A stretch of DNA of 64,000 bases from Microbulbifer hainanensis (lineage in GTDB: Bacteria; Pseudomonadota; Gammaproteobacteria; Pseudomonadales; Cellvibrionaceae). Below the pieces are notes generated by a model. It searched no databases. It was not told the DNA's origin and worked only from the letters and a program-made list of their open reading frames with translations. The translations under genes were made by a program, and so were the position numbers. Below, one piece after another: positions 36,938 through 46,214 of this stretch. The stretch lies in NCBI RefSeq assembly GCF_014904735.1, contig NZ_JACZCR010000026.1, positions 140,818 through 204,817 of the forward strand. Direction: 5' to 3'. The first letter of the stretch is position 1. Every line of letters starts with the position of its first letter.

Positions 36938-37401
36938 AGGGAGTCTCTTTATACGTCCTACTTCATAGGCCGCAGGTGCCATGGACAGCACCAGCGAACT
37001 ATAGCTTAGGACAAGTATAAAGGCTGAAAGCTCCAAAAGGCATGAATTGCCTCTAATACGAGGCAGATGGTTTGTGACAGACCGCACTGATGCGACGCTG
37101 TTTTCGCTTTTGACGCCTAGATGAGATTATGTACCAATTGCATCGTTTTCTCGGGAATTCCGATCGCGCAGCGTGTGCGAAAAGGGTGAGGAAATAATGT
37201 AACTTTCTCGAGATTCTCTTAAGAAATAGTTATAAGTAGTTGATTTTATATTACTTTTTTCTTTTATAGGCCGATTAAATCTTCGCGAGGCGGCATCGGT
37301 CGGTGAAGTTTAACGTGGCAGCAACGGGCAAAATCTCAACTTTTCGCCACGGAGACTGTCAGAGCAAATAGGGTTCATCTGCCCGATTGAGGAATACGGA
37401 C
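36938..37401. other. Gene-free divergent region between prc and msrP
   Basis: 464 bp without a credible gene. The prc side includes an open but non-coding-looking stretch with a short direct leader. The middle (about 37195-37275) is AT-rich and likely holds the msrP promoter; no unambiguous -35/-10 pair was fixed. The msrP leader is at least 100 nt. No known riboswitch class was recognised. Confidence 0.7.
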
Positions 37402-38409
37402 ATGCTGATAAAAACGAAAAAGTCGGGAGAACTGGCCGAGAGTGAAATCACTTCCGAGAACGCCTACCTGTCCCGCCGCAGCCTGATCAAGGGGCTCGGA
37501 CTGGGTGGGCTGCTGGCCGCCGGGACAGCGCGGGCCGGCGTCCTGGATCTGTTGTCCTCGGAGGAGGAAGGCGACGGCCAGGCAGTGCGCAAGCCGTTGC
37601 AGTACCGCAAGCAGACACCGGCACCGCCGCTGACCCTGACACCGGAAACCAAGGTCACGAACCACAACAACTTTTACGAGTTCGGCACCGACAAGACGGA
37701 TCCAGCCAAGAACAGCCAGTCGCTGCGCGTCGAACCCTGGACCCTGACGGTCGAGGGCGAGGTGGAGCGTCCCGGCAAGGTCGATGTCTGGGAGCTGATG
37801 AGTGATACCAATCTGGAGGAGCGCATCTACCGCATGCGCTGCGTCGAAGCCTGGTCGATGGTCATTCCCTGGGTCGGCTTTGAGCTGGGGAAATTCCTCC
37901 AGCGTTTTGCCCCCACCAGCAGGGCCAAATACGTTGCCTTTGAAACCCTCTACGATCCGGAGCAGATGCCGGGACAGAAATCCCGCTATATCGGTGGTGG
38001 CATCCACTACCCCTACGTCGAGGGATTGCGTATCGACGAGGCCATGCACCCGCTGACGCTACTGTCCGTTGGGCTTTACGGCAAAACCCTGCCGCCGCAG
38101 AACGGCGCTCCGATTCGCCTGGTAGTACCGTGGAAGTACGGATTCAAGGGAATCAAATCCATCGTCAAGATCAAGTTGGTGGAGAAAATGCCAGTCAACA
38201 CCTGGCACCAGCTGGCACCGCGGGAATACGGCTTTTACGCCAATGTGAACCCGGCAGTGGATCACCCGCGCTGGTCGCAGGCGACCGAGCGCTTTATCGG
38301 GCCGGGCGGCCTGTTTTCGGTCAAGCGCCAGGAAACCCTGCCGTTCAACGGTTACGGGGAGCAGGTGGCGTCGCTCTACAACAACATGGACCTGAGGAAG
38401 CATTTCTAG
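37402..38409 (+). CDS. msrP: Protein-methionine-sulfoxide reductase catalytic subunit MsrP
   Basis: 335 aa from ATG 37402, with GAGGA 8 nt upstream; the TTG at 37387 has none. Periplasmic molybdoenzyme that repairs oxidised methionines. The Tat signal SRRSLIKG (Ser24-Lys30) is followed by a hydrophobic stretch. The Mo-pyranopterin is bound through Cys147 in [17 protein letters not shown]; other marks are [34 protein letters not shown] and [18 protein letters not shown]. The stop overlaps msrQ (TAGTG). Its need for molybdenum cofactor fits the nearby modABC-modE locus, although the genes are not adjacent. Confidence 0.98.
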   Translation: MLIKTKKSGELAESEITSENAYLSRRSLIKGLGLGGLLAAGTARAGVLDLLSSEEEGDGQAVRKPLQYRKQTPAPPLTLTPETKVTNHNNFYEFGTDKTDPAKNSQSLRVEPWTLTVEGEVERPGKVDVWELMSDTNLEERIYRMRCVEAWSMVIPWVGFELGKFLQRFAPTSRAKYVAFETLYDPEQMPGQKSRYIGGGIHYPYVEGLRIDEAMHPLTLLSVGLYGKTLPPQNGAPIRLVVPWKYGFKGIKSIVKIKLVEKMPVNTWHQLAPREYGFYANVNPAVDHPRWSQATERFIGPGGLFSVKRQETLPFNGYGEQVASLYNNMDLRKHF

Positions 38410-39053
38410 TGCCCGTTTCCCAAGCAACTTCACAACAGTCCCGGCCATTGCAGTGGCGCAAACCCGCAGCCGTCACGCTGCAGGTGCTGGTACATCTCGG
38501 CGCGCTGGCGCCACTGCTGTGGCTTTTCTACGCCATCAACGCTGGCCTGCTCGGCGGCGATCCGGTGAAAGAACTGATCCACTATCTGGGCACCGGCACC
38601 CTGCGCCTGTTACTGCTGACCCTGCTGGTTTCCCCGTTGGCCCAGTTTCTTTCATTCGGGCAGCTCAATCGCCTGCGCCGCCCGCTGGGACTCTGGTGTT
38701 TCACCTGGGCGAGTTTGCACTTCACCGCCTGGCTCGCACTGGACCTGGCGTTCGACTGGCCACTGATCGGCGGGGAGCTGGTGAAGCGCACCTACATCCT
38801 GGTGGGCTTTACGGCCTGGCTGATGCTGCTGGCACTCGCGGTGACCTCTCTGCCGGCGCTGATGCGGCGCATGGGCAAACGCTGGAAGAAATTACACGGC
38901 CTGATCTATCCGGTTGTGCTGCTGGGCTGCTGGCACTACTGGTGGTCGGTGAAAAGTGGCTGGATTGAGCCATCCATCTACCTGGGCGCGGCGCTGCTGT
39001 TGCTCCTGTGGCGCCGCGACAAGGTGGTGAAATGGCTGCGCAGTTTCAGCTAG
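38409..39053 (+). CDS. msrQ: MsrQ heme-binding membrane subunit
   Basis: 214 aa from GTG 38409, overlapping the msrP stop by one base, with GAGGA 10 nt upstream. Six-helix b-type cytochrome of the ferric-reductase-like family that passes electrons from the quinone pool or a flavin reductase to MsrP. Expected heme ligands are His in FTWASLHFTAWL, KLHGLIYP and GCWHYWW; other signatures are LIHYLGTGTLRLLLLTLLVS and LRRPLGLWCF. A signal-anchored soluble N-terminus of about 20 residues precedes the first helix. Confidence 0.97.
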   Translation: MPVSQATSQQSRPLQWRKPAAVTLQVLVHLGALAPLLWLFYAINAGLLGGDPVKELIHYLGTGTLRLLLLTLLVSPLAQFLSFGQLNRLRRPLGLWCFTWASLHFTAWLALDLAFDWPLIGGELVKRTYILVGFTAWLMLLALAVTSLPALMRRMGKRWKKLHGLIYPVVLLGCWHYWWSVKSGWIEPSIYLGAALLLLLWRRDKVVKWLRSFS

Positions 39054-39078
39054 TGGGTGTTTCGACCTAGTCCTGGCT

Positions 39079-39109
39079 ACCGGCGCAGGGCGAGCAGCCC
39101 CGCGCCGGT
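39079..39109. terminator. Hairpin between convergent msrQ and czcA-like genes
   Basis: ACCGGCGC (39079-39086) and GCGCCGGT (39102-39109) pair, with an inner GGG/CCC. No T-run on either strand, so it is only a possible bidirectional terminator. Confidence 0.4.
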
Positions 39110-39115
39110 GTATCG

Positions 39116-42100
39116 CTAGGGTGTCGACAGTTGCAGATTTACCGCCGCCATTTTCTGTCGCGAGAAGGGCGCGAAGAGTACCGGCAGTACAAACAGCGTC
39201 AGGAACGTAGCCGTTACCAGCCCACCCACAATGACCGTCGCCAGTGGTTTCTGAATCTCGGCACCGACTCCGGTGGCCAGCAGCATCGGTATCAGGCCGA
39301 GCGCTGAGGTGATCGCCGTCATCAGCACCGGCCGCAGCCGCGAGACGGCGCCATCAAACACCGCGTCGTGCAAAGACTGGCCGCTATCCAGGCGCCGGTT
39401 GATGCTTTCCACCATGACCACGCCATTCAGCACCGCGACCCCGAACAGTGTGATAAAGCCGACGGAGCCGGGCACCGACAGGTACTGCCCGGACAGCCAC
39501 AGGGCGACGATCCCGCCGATCACTGCCAGCGGCACATTGACGAGGATCAGCAGCGCCTGCCCGATCGAATTGAATGCGAAGTACAACAGCAGGGCAATCA
39601 GTGCCAGCGACAGCGGCACCACCATTGCCAGTCTTTTCTGCGCGCGCTGCTGGTTTTCGAACTGCCCGCCAATTTCCACGGAGTAGCCCGCCGGCAGTTC
39701 CACCGCGCTGGCAATCGCACTGCGAATGTCCACCACCACACTGCCCATATCCCGGCCCTGCACATTGGCCTGGATCACCACCCGGCGCTGGACATCGTCG
39801 CGGCGCACCTGCGGCGGTCCGGATTCGATGGCGACATCGGCCACATCGCCGAGCCGCACCCAGGCGCCCGAGGGGGAAAGCAGGCGCAAATCGGCAATCG
39901 TTTCCGGGTCGCGCCGGAACTGTTTTGCCAGGCGCACGTAAATATCGTAGCGCTCGTTGCCGTTGATGATCTGCCCGGCACTGGCGCCGCCGAGACCATC
40001 GCGCACCAGCGCCATCAGGTCGCCGGCCGACAATCCATAGCGGGACAACTGGCGGCGGTCGGGATGGACCACCAGCTGCGCCTCACCGGCAATCTGTTCC
40101 ATGGCCACATCGCGGGTTCCGGGTACGCTCTTTACTGCGCTTTCAATCTCCCGCCCCCTGGAGGCGAGAGTCTGCAGATCCGGGCCAAACAGTTTGATCG
40201 CGAGCTGTGCCTTGACGCCCGAGAGCAGCTCGTCGACCCGCGTGGCGATCGGCTGGGAAAAGTTGAACAGCAGGCCCGGGTAGCGCTGCAGTTTTTCCTC
40301 CATCAGCCGCTGTAGCTCGACGCGACTGTTGGCGCTCTGCCACTGGGACGCCGGCTTCAGGCCGACGTAGATCTCGATATTATTGACGGGCTCAGGATCG
40401 CCGCCGACTTCGGCGCGGCCTATGCGGGAGAGCGCATAGTCGACTTCCGGGAATTCCAGCAACATGGATTCCAGTTTCGGTGCTACCGCCAGCGCGGTAT
40501 CCAGACTTGCAGAGGGTGCCAGGGTGACCCTGAGGTTGATGGTGCCTTCTTCCAGCTCCGGTACGAATTCGGTACCGAGACGCGGCAGCAGTGCCAGCGC
40601 AACAATCAGCAGGAGGCCAGCGGTAACGATGACCGTGCGGGTGTGGTGCAGCGCCCAGTCGAGTCCGCGGCGGTAGCCTCGCTCCAGTGGCTGCAGCAGC
40701 GGGCTGCTGCGCGGCACGACACCGCGGCGGAAAAGGTAGGTCGCCAGTGCCGGCACCGCGATGAGCGCGACAGACACCGCGGCGACAATCGCCAGCATGA
40801 TGCTGATCGCCATCGGCTGGAACAGTCGGGCTTCCACGCCCTGGAAACTGAACAGTGGCAGGAACACCACCAGGATAATGGCGGCGGCAAAAAAAATCGG
40901 GCGAGCCACTTCCCGCGCCGCTTCCTGCAGCCGTAGCGGGATGCCAGCGCGATCCGAATCGCCGTGTGCGCGGCTCAGGTGGCGGAACATGTTTTCCACC
41001 ATCACCACAGATCCGTCCACCAGCATACCGATGGCCACGGCGATGCCGCCGAGGGACATCAGGTTGGCGGACATACCGAACAGTGCCATTGCCATCAGTG
41101 CGACGCCGATGGATATGGGAATGGAAATCAGCACCAGCAGGGTTGCGCGCAGGTTCATCAGGAACAACGCCAGCACTGCGACAATCAGTGCAAACGCCAG
41201 CAGCAGCGCCTTGACCACGGTGCGCACCGCATCGCTGATCAGGCCGGCCTGGTCGTAAAAGGTTTCGAAGTGCACCCCCGGTGGCAGTGCCCGACGGATC
41301 AGGTCGGCACGCGCGTTGATGCCGTCGATGGTTGCCTTGGTATTGGCGCCCATGCGCTTCAGTACAATGCCGGTGACCACTTCGCCCAGCGCCTCTTGCT
41401 GACCATCTGCGTCCCGCCGGGTCATGGTGACGGCCCCCTGGCGGATCTCGCTGCCGAGTGCCACCTCCGCCACCTGGCCGATGGTTACCGCGGTGCCTTG
41501 CACGGTTTTCAGCGGTACCTGGCGTATTTCCTCCAGTCCGCGCGCACCGTGATCCAGCCAGCCGGTACCGCGAATGACCAGCTGCTCCTGCCCGCGGTTC
41601 ATATACCAGCCGCCGACATTGGTGTTGTTGGCTTTGAGCGCGGCGAGCACGTCGGCCTGGGTCAGCTGGTAGGCCAGCAGGCGCGATGGATCCAGGTTGA
41701 CCTGGTATTGGCGCACCTGACCGCCAAACGACAGCACATCGGTCACACCATCTACCGGCATCAGCAGCAGTTTTACCAGCCAGTCGTTGAGGCTGCGCAA
41801 TTCCATCGCGCCAATACCAGAGTCGGAATCGGCGCGCAGAAGGTACTGGTAAACCTGGCCCAGCCCCGAAGTATTGGGACCCATTTCCGGCGTGCCGACG
41901 CCACTGGGAATCAGTTCTCGCGCCGCCTGCAGTCGCTCGAACACCAACTGGCGGGCGAAATAGATATCGGTACCCTCGCGAAATACCACGGTGACGCCGG
42001 ACAAGCCGGTTTTGGAAACAGACCGCACTTCGCGCACGTCGGGCAGGGCATACATCACCGCCTCGATGGGGTAGGTGATCAGCTGTTCCACTTCCTCGGC

Positions 42101-42271
42101 GGCGAGACCGGGCGCTTCAGTATTGACGGCCACCTGCACATTGGTGACATCGGGGAAGGCGTCCAGATTGAGTCGCGGAATAATAAAAAACGCCGACACT
42201 GTGAGCGTCAGCAGGGCGATGACCACCAGCAACCGGTTGGCCATCGCCCAATCGGTAATACGATTGAACAC
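39116..42271 (-). CDS. Heavy-metal efflux RND transporter, CzcA-like
   Basis: 1051 aa, twelve membrane helices with two large periplasmic loops. Inner-membrane pump of a tripartite metal export system. Helix 4 carries GIAVAIGMLVDGSVVMVEN with the single proton-relay Asp of the HME family (HAE pumps have Asp-Asp). The Met residues that carry Cu(I)/Ag(I) in CusA are not present at the aligned places (RVTLAPSASLD, VNNIEIYVGLK, VDELLSGVKAQL), and FNFSQPIATRVDELLSGV resembles CzcA. A divalent cation (Zn, Co, Cd or Ni) is thus more likely than copper, by inference. It is the last gene of the operon, 14 bp after the fusion protein. Confidence 0.93.
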   Translation of the reverse strand: MFNRITDWAMANRLLVVIALLTLTVSAFFIIPRLNLDAFPDVTNVQVAVNTEAPGLAAEEVEQLITYPIEAVMYALPDVREVRSVSKTGLSGVTVVFREGTDIYFARQLVFERLQAARELIPSGVGTPEMGPNTSGLGQVYQYLLRADSDSGIGAMELRSLNDWLVKLLLMPVDGVTDVLSFGGQVRQYQVNLDPSRLLAYQLTQADVLAALKANNTNVGGWYMNRGQEQLVIRGTGWLDHGARGLEEIRQVPLKTVQGTAVTIGQVAEVALGSEIRQGAVTMTRRDADGQQEALGEVVTGIVLKRMGANTKATIDGINARADLIRRALPPGVHFETFYDQAGLISDAVRTVVKALLLAFALIVAVLALFLMNLRATLLVLISIPISIGVALMAMALFGMSANLMSLGGIAVAIGMLVDGSVVMVENMFRHLSRAHGDSDRAGIPLRLQEAAREVARPIFFAAAIILVVFLPLFSFQGVEARLFQPMAISIMLAIVAAVSVALIAVPALATYLFRRGVVPRSSPLLQPLERGYRRGLDWALHHTRTVIVTAGLLLIVALALLPRLGTEFVPELEEGTINLRVTLAPSASLDTALAVAPKLESMLLEFPEVDYALSRIGRAEVGGDPEPVNNIEIYVGLKPASQWQSANSRVELQRLMEEKLQRYPGLLFNFSQPIATRVDELLSGVKAQLAIKLFGPDLQTLASRGREIESAVKSVPGTRDVAMEQIAGEAQLVVHPDRRQLSRYGLSAGDLMALVRDGLGGASAGQIINGNERYDIYVRLAKQFRRDPETIADLRLLSPSGAWVRLGDVADVAIESGPPQVRRDDVQRRVVIQANVQGRDMGSVVVDIRSAIASAVELPAGYSVEIGGQFENQQRAQKRLAMVVPLSLALIALLLYFAFNSIGQALLILVNVPLAVIGGIVALWLSGQYLSVPGSVGFITLFGVAVLNGVVMVESINRRLDSGQSLHDAVFDGAVSRLRPVLMTAITSALGLIPMLLATGVGAEIQKPLATVIVGGLVTATFLTLFVLPVLFAPFSRQKMAAVNLQLSTP

Positions 42272-42285
42272 GATTGAACTCCTGC

Positions 42286-43464
42286 CTAATGGTTGTGGGG
42301 ATCGAAACCGTCCTTGGCACCCTGGGAGGCGACAAAGAAGGCACCATCGGTGACAACGCGGCTGTCGGCGGGCAGGCCGCTGATTTCCCGCAGCTGCCCG
42401 AGCGCGCGCCCGCGGCGGACCTCCACCGGGGCGAAGTGATCCGGTTGCCGTTCCACGTACAGGGTCCAGTCGCCGTCGGCACCGCGCACCAGCGCGGATT
42501 CCGGCACGGCCATAACCGCCTGTTCGGTTTCGCGCAGGAAATAGACGTCGGCAAATATGCCCGGGTGCAGCCGGTGGCTGCCGTTGTCCACCAGCAAGCG
42601 CACGACGCGGGTGCGGGTCTGTGCATCGATGGCGTGGGCTTCCTGCGCGACGCGCGCGGGAAATTCCATACCTGCGGCGCGCACGATTGCGCGGCTGCCG
42701 GCGGGTAGGGACAGCAGGCGATCTGCGGGCAATCGCGCTTCAACCCACAGGTCTTTCTCGCTGCTGACGGTCAGCAAGCGGTCGCCGGCGACCACCGGCT
42801 GGCCCTGGTGAAAGTTGTCCGCAAGCACGACGCCGGCTACGGACGCGACCAGTGTGTATTCACCGGGTTTTTCGGTGTCGCTTGCCGCGGCGCGGATCGC
42901 CGCTTCGGACAGGCCGAAGGTGCGCAGCCGGCCGGCGGCTTCGCGGTAATCGCTTTCGGCCTGGACAAAGCGGCGCGCACCGACCGTCTGCCGTCCGAGC
43001 TCCCTAACGCGCTGCCATTCGGCGGCGCTGTTGCGGTAGGCGGATTGCGCGCTCGCCACGGCCCCGCTGGTCAGGGTGACCAGGGGCTGGCCAAGGGAAA
43101 CGTGCTCGCCCAGTACCACGTGGCGTTTAAGCACCACGGAATCGACCCGCGGTGCGACCAGGTAACTGCGGTAGCCGTTGGCGACGACTTCTCCCGGGGC
43201 GTAGAGACGGTAACTCACCTTGCGCGGCCGCAGCGTTTCGACACGAATACGAGCGGTCCTGCGCTGGGGCGCCGTCAGTTCTACTGCGCCGTCATGCGGT
43301 TGCTTTCCATCCGCACCATCCGCATTTTTTCCGTGCCCCTGGTGTTCCGGTTGATTGTTGTGCTCGGCGTGATTGGAACCGGCATCCCCCGTGTTGGGTG
43401 GCGTACACCCGGAGAGCACTGCCGCGGAAAAAATAACAATCATTAACGTCAATTGTGTGTTCAT
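42286..43464 (-). CDS. Periplasmic adaptor of metal efflux system, CzcB-like lipoprotein
   Basis: 392 aa. Membrane fusion protein bridging the CzcA-like pump and the outer-membrane channel. The N-terminus has lipobox LSGC, so it should be lipid-anchored. Residues about 25-60 are His-rich (NHAEHNNQPEHQGHGKNADG), a likely metal-capturing segment. Then a biotinyl-lipoyl/alpha-hairpin region (YRSYLVAPRVDSVVLKRHVV, AQSAYRNSAAEWQRVRELGR) and beta-barrel domains (LVASVAGVVLADNFHQGQPV). The C-terminal DPHNH may bind metal. Just 2 bp from the upstream channel gene. Confidence 0.92.
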   Translation of the reverse strand: MNTQLTLMIVIFSAAVLSGCTPPNTGDAGSNHAEHNNQPEHQGHGKNADGADGKQPHDGAVELTAPQRRTARIRVETLRPRKVSYRLYAPGEVVANGYRSYLVAPRVDSVVLKRHVVLGEHVSLGQPLVTLTSGAVASAQSAYRNSAAEWQRVRELGRQTVGARRFVQAESDYREAAGRLRTFGLSEAAIRAAASDTEKPGEYTLVASVAGVVLADNFHQGQPVVAGDRLLTVSSEKDLWVEARLPADRLLSLPAGSRAIVRAAGMEFPARVAQEAHAIDAQTRTRVVRLLVDNGSHRLHPGIFADVYFLRETEQAVMAVPESALVRGADGDWTLYVERQPDHFAPVEVRRGRALGQLREISGLPADSRVVTDGAFFVASQGAKDGFDPHNH

Positions 43465-43466
43465 GG

Positions 43467-44717
43467 CTATTTACCTTCTTCCTGCCCCGCGATGCGTTGC
43501 AGATAAATGTCGATGCGTCCGCTTTGCTCCAGCCAGTCGATGACCGCCAGCCGGTAATTCCGCTCGAGTTCGATTCCGGCGAGCAGACCTTCGCGCCGCT
43601 GCTGCAGCGCCTGCAGATAATCGGTCGTGTTCATGTCGCCACTGCGCCACTGCTTTTCCAGCAGAATTCGGCTGCGTTCGCCGCGGCCCGCCGCCAGCTC
43701 CCGCCAGCGCTGGTAGCGTTCGCGATAGCCGGACAGGATTGCCGCAGCGCTTTTGCAGGCAAAAGTGAGCGCGCGTCGCTCCGCCAGGTAATCGGCTTCG
43801 GCGCCCAGTGCCGCGCTGTCGGCGGCGCGAGCTTCGGCGCTGTAGTTGTTGCGGATATTCAGCGGCATGCTGAAGGTGAGGGCGACGACACCGTGTTCTT
43901 CCTTGCGGCCGCCGTTGATGCCGATAGTGGGGTCTGCGCGGCGCTGCAGCTGTTGCAATCGGGCCTGCTGCTGCAGCTGCGCCCAGCGCGCGCGGGCGAG
44001 TTGCCAACGCGGGTGTCCGTCCAGGTTTTGTGTGGGATCTGGCGGTGCTGGCAATTGCCAGATGGTGTCGGGAATGGGGGCGCGGGCCGGCGACCAGTCC
44101 GGCAGCAGCTCGTTGAGCGCGGCGTCTGCGCTCTGGAATTCCGCCGCCGCTGCGGCGGCCTGGTTCAGTTGCCGGGACAGCGACAGCAGTGCCAGCTCGA
44201 TGTCGGCGCTGCCCAGGTCACCGGCTCTGCGCCGCTTTTCCAGTAGCGCGGCGAACTGCTCGAGCTGGGACTCCTGTTCGTCGGCGAGCCGATTGCGTGC
44301 TCGGGCCGCACGCCAGTTAGCCAGCGCGCGCAGTATTGTGGCGGTTCGTCGTTGCAGCACCAGCAAATACTGCCAGTGGGCGGCCGAGCGCATTTCGCCG
44401 CCCTGGTCGCGGCGCAGTGCTCGCTTGTCCCAGATATCCAGCGTTTGTGCGATGCCGATGCGGTAGTTGTCGTCATCGCCTTCGCGCTCGATTTCCGTTG
44501 CCAGTTCCGGGTTGTACAGGGGCTGTTCGCGGGCGTCGCCCAGGGCAAACCCCCGCTGCCGGTGTTCGCGCGCCGCGGCGATTTCCGGGTGCCGCTCTAT
44601 CTGGCCGAGCAGCCAGTCGGCCCAGGCCTTATCCCGGCTGGACATAGCGGCAGCGGCGGGCAGGCACAACCCGATGAGGCAGGTGCACAGCAGTTGCCTC
44701 AGTAACATTCGCTTCAT
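43467..44717 (-). CDS. Outer-membrane efflux channel, CzcC-like
   Basis: 416 aa from ATG 44717 (GAGAGGA close upstream); the frame is open a further 17 codons but without a signal. TolC-fold outer-membrane factor of the metal exporter. A signal peptide (ending near PAAAA) precedes two helical repeats rich in Gln, Arg and Ala (LANWRAARARNRLADEQESQ, ELALLSLSRQLNQAAAAAAE), with strand segments such as PTIGINGGRKEEHGVVALTF. It is the second gene after the CzcI-like gene. Confidence 0.9.
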   Translation of the reverse strand: MKRMLLRQLLCTCLIGLCLPAAAAMSSRDKAWADWLLGQIERHPEIAAAREHRQRGFALGDAREQPLYNPELATEIEREGDDDNYRIGIAQTLDIWDKRALRRDQGGEMRSAAHWQYLLVLQRRTATILRALANWRAARARNRLADEQESQLEQFAALLEKRRRAGDLGSADIELALLSLSRQLNQAAAAAAEFQSADAALNELLPDWSPARAPIPDTIWQLPAPPDPTQNLDGHPRWQLARARWAQLQQQARLQQLQRRADPTIGINGGRKEEHGVVALTFSMPLNIRNNYSAEARAADSAALGAEADYLAERRALTFACKSAAAILSGYRERYQRWRELAAGRGERSRILLEKQWRSGDMNTTDYLQALQQRREGLLAGIELERNYRLAVIDWLEQSGRIDIYLQRIAGQEEGK

Positions 44718-44795
44718 AGATTCCTCTCGATTGGATGATCCGTCCGGCGGCGCAGTGGGGCCGCACACGCCGGAAACACGGGTGTCGAAGAGAAA

Positions 44796-45146
44796 TCAGG
44801 CGATAGGAGGGTGCAGGTCCGGAGGGGAACTCAGGGAGTGAAATACGGCGACGAACCGGGACAGTTGTCGCTGTTGTTCAGGAAAGATGGCGTTGATGGC
44901 GGGGCCAAGCGCAAAAAAATGTGCACTGCCGTGACAGTGGCAGCAGTGGTGGCAATCCTGGCTGAGGGCGTTTTCGCCGAGGTGATGCTGATCGGAATTG
45001 TCCACGTGATCGGCGACATCGGTGTGATGGCCGGGCACGTGATCGGCAATGTTCTGCCGCTGCTGGTGACTGTCATAGAAGGCCGCCGCCGACTGGGTAA
45101 TCAGCAGTGCGATCAGCAAATAGCAGAGGCGGGCCGCAGTCTTCAT
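44796..45146 (-). CDS. CzcI-like secreted His/Cys-rich protein
   Basis: 116 aa from ATG 45146. A signal peptide ends near SAAA (residue 22). The mature part is packed with potential metal ligands: His27, 36, 40, 41, 47, 54, 55 and a cluster CHHCCHCHGSAH at 65-76. The C-terminus LSSPPDLHPPIA resembles the SPPD.I.RPP end of CzcI, a small periplasmic protein found at the head of czc operons. Position immediately upstream of the channel, adaptor and pump genes agrees. It may sense or buffer the exported metal; the role of CzcI is itself poorly known. Confidence 0.75.
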   Translation of the reverse strand: MKTAARLCYLLIALLITQSAAAFYDSHQQRQNIADHVPGHHTDVADHVDNSDQHHLGENALSQDCHHCCHCHGSAHFFALGPAINAIFPEQQRQLSRFVAVFHSLSSPPDLHPPIA

Positions 45147-45205
45147 CTTCGTCCGGAGGCGGAGGTTTCCCCTAAATTCTAGCAAAGGCCTTCGGGGCTA
45201 ACTAC

Positions 45206-45859
45206 TTAGTGCACCGAGACCACCGCGCCCTGTCGGCGCAGTGTCGGGGAAAAGCGAACCATGTCGATCAGTGAGTCGATATAGCGTTCGCCTAGCTGCC
45301 CGAGATCGCCGCGCGGTTCCAGCAGCCAGTCTTCGAGCATGCCGATCAGCGCGCCGTGCATCATTGGCACTACCACGTCGATATCCAGGTCCGCCGGTAA
45401 TTGGCCCTTGCCCATGGCGGCACTGACCAACAGGCGCATCTTCTCGACACCTTCCGCGCGCCCCTGCATCAGGCGCTGGTAGATTTCGCCACTCTCGGTG
45501 ACGAGTTCACAGCGATGAAAAATGATTTCCAGAATCAGCTGGGTCTGTTTGTTGCAGGACACTTCCTGGAATAGCCACAGCCAGCGTGTGCGCAGGACGC
45601 CGAGCGGATCGCGCCGCAGTTCCTCAGCGCCGGCTTCGCACAGTTTTTCTCCCGGTAATTGCACCCGTTCGGCGAGGGCGTTGACCAGGTCGGCCTTGTT
45701 GCGGAAGTGCCCGTAAACGGCGCCGCGGGTAACACCGGCCAGTTCCGCGACCTCTGTCAGGGAAGGGCGGGCGATACCGTGTTCGTGAAAAACGTTGATC
45801 GCTGCGTCGAGAATGCGCTCGCGCGTTTCCTGGGCGTCTTCTTTTCTGCGTTTGGCCAT
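45206..45859 (-). CDS. TetR-family repressor, AcrR/TtgR-like
   Basis: 217 aa. The N-terminal HTH (RERILDAAINVFHEHGIARP, LTEVAELAGVTRGAVYGHFR, NKADLV) is of the AcrR/TtgR/MtrR class that controls HAE-type RND pumps. The C-terminal ligand domain (LWLFQEVSCNKQTQLILEII, FHRCELVTESGEIYQRLMQG) also follows that class. It is divergent from acrAB, with a palindrome in the shared 355-bp region, so acrAB is the likely target. It also lies 59 bp upstream of the metal efflux genes on the same strand, so read-through is possible. Confidence 0.92.
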   Translation of the reverse strand: MAKRRKEDAQETRERILDAAINVFHEHGIARPSLTEVAELAGVTRGAVYGHFRNKADLVNALAERVQLPGEKLCEAGAEELRRDPLGVLRTRWLWLFQEVSCNKQTQLILEIIFHRCELVTESGEIYQRLMQGRAEGVEKMRLLVSAAMGKGQLPADLDIDVVVPMMHGALIGMLEDWLLEPRGDLGQLGERYIDSLIDMVRFSPTLRRQGAVVSVH

Positions 45860-46070
45860 TGGTAAAGCTGGTCTCCGGGTGTACTGCTGTGGCGGCGCTG
45901 CGAGTATTCGTTCGACCCCGGATACCGCGCGACTGATCGCAGGGCGGATTGAACTTCACCGAAATGACGGCATAAATTGCAGCCTATGCAGGAAAGGTCG
46001 TTTTCCGCTGTGCCGCGCCGTGTCCTGTCCGCTCAATTGGTGCTCGGGGTTGGTGTGCATCCTAGTTCAT

Positions 46071-46088
46071 ATTCATTCATGAATAAAT
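46071..46088. promoter_or_regulatory. Candidate AcrR-type operator
   Basis: An 18-bp palindrome ATTCATTCATGAATAAAT with a single mismatched pair, containing the perfect 10-mer ATTCATGAAT. It resembles the AT-rich CAT/ATG-centred AcrR operator of enterics. A weaker dyad TTCGTGCATGAA (46101-46112) overlaps the acrA -35. Confidence 0.55.
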
Positions 46089-46108
46089 AGTTGATTATTA
46101 TTCGTGCA

Positions 46109-46138
46109 TGAACATAAAATGTGACCATTCTATACAAT
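46109..46138 (+). promoter_or_regulatory. Candidate acrAB promoter
   Basis: TGAACA (46109-46114) and TACAAT (46133-46138, 5 of 6) are 18 bp apart, 76 bp upstream of the acrA start and just downstream of the palindrome. Confidence 0.5.
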
Positions 46139-46214
46139 CGTTCGTGACTGTCCTGTCAGGTAGTCTTTCCATTATGTAACAGTGCCCGGATGGCCCTGTC
46201 ATATCGAGGTTTTC

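Larger units (their letters stand above)
45860..46214. other. Gene-free control region between tetR and acrA
   Basis: 355 bp without a gene. Holds the palindrome at 46071-46088 and an acrA promoter at 46109-46138. Nothing else was recognised, and the tetR promoter could not be placed. Confidence 0.75.

Noticed and set aside
37280..37401. Riboswitch (for example Moco or thiamine) in the msrP leader
   Set aside because: No conserved core of a known class could be recognised by eye.
39116..42271. Pump considered as CusA copper/silver exporter
   Set aside because: The CusA methionine relay residues are missing in the aligned segments and the porter domain resembles CzcA.
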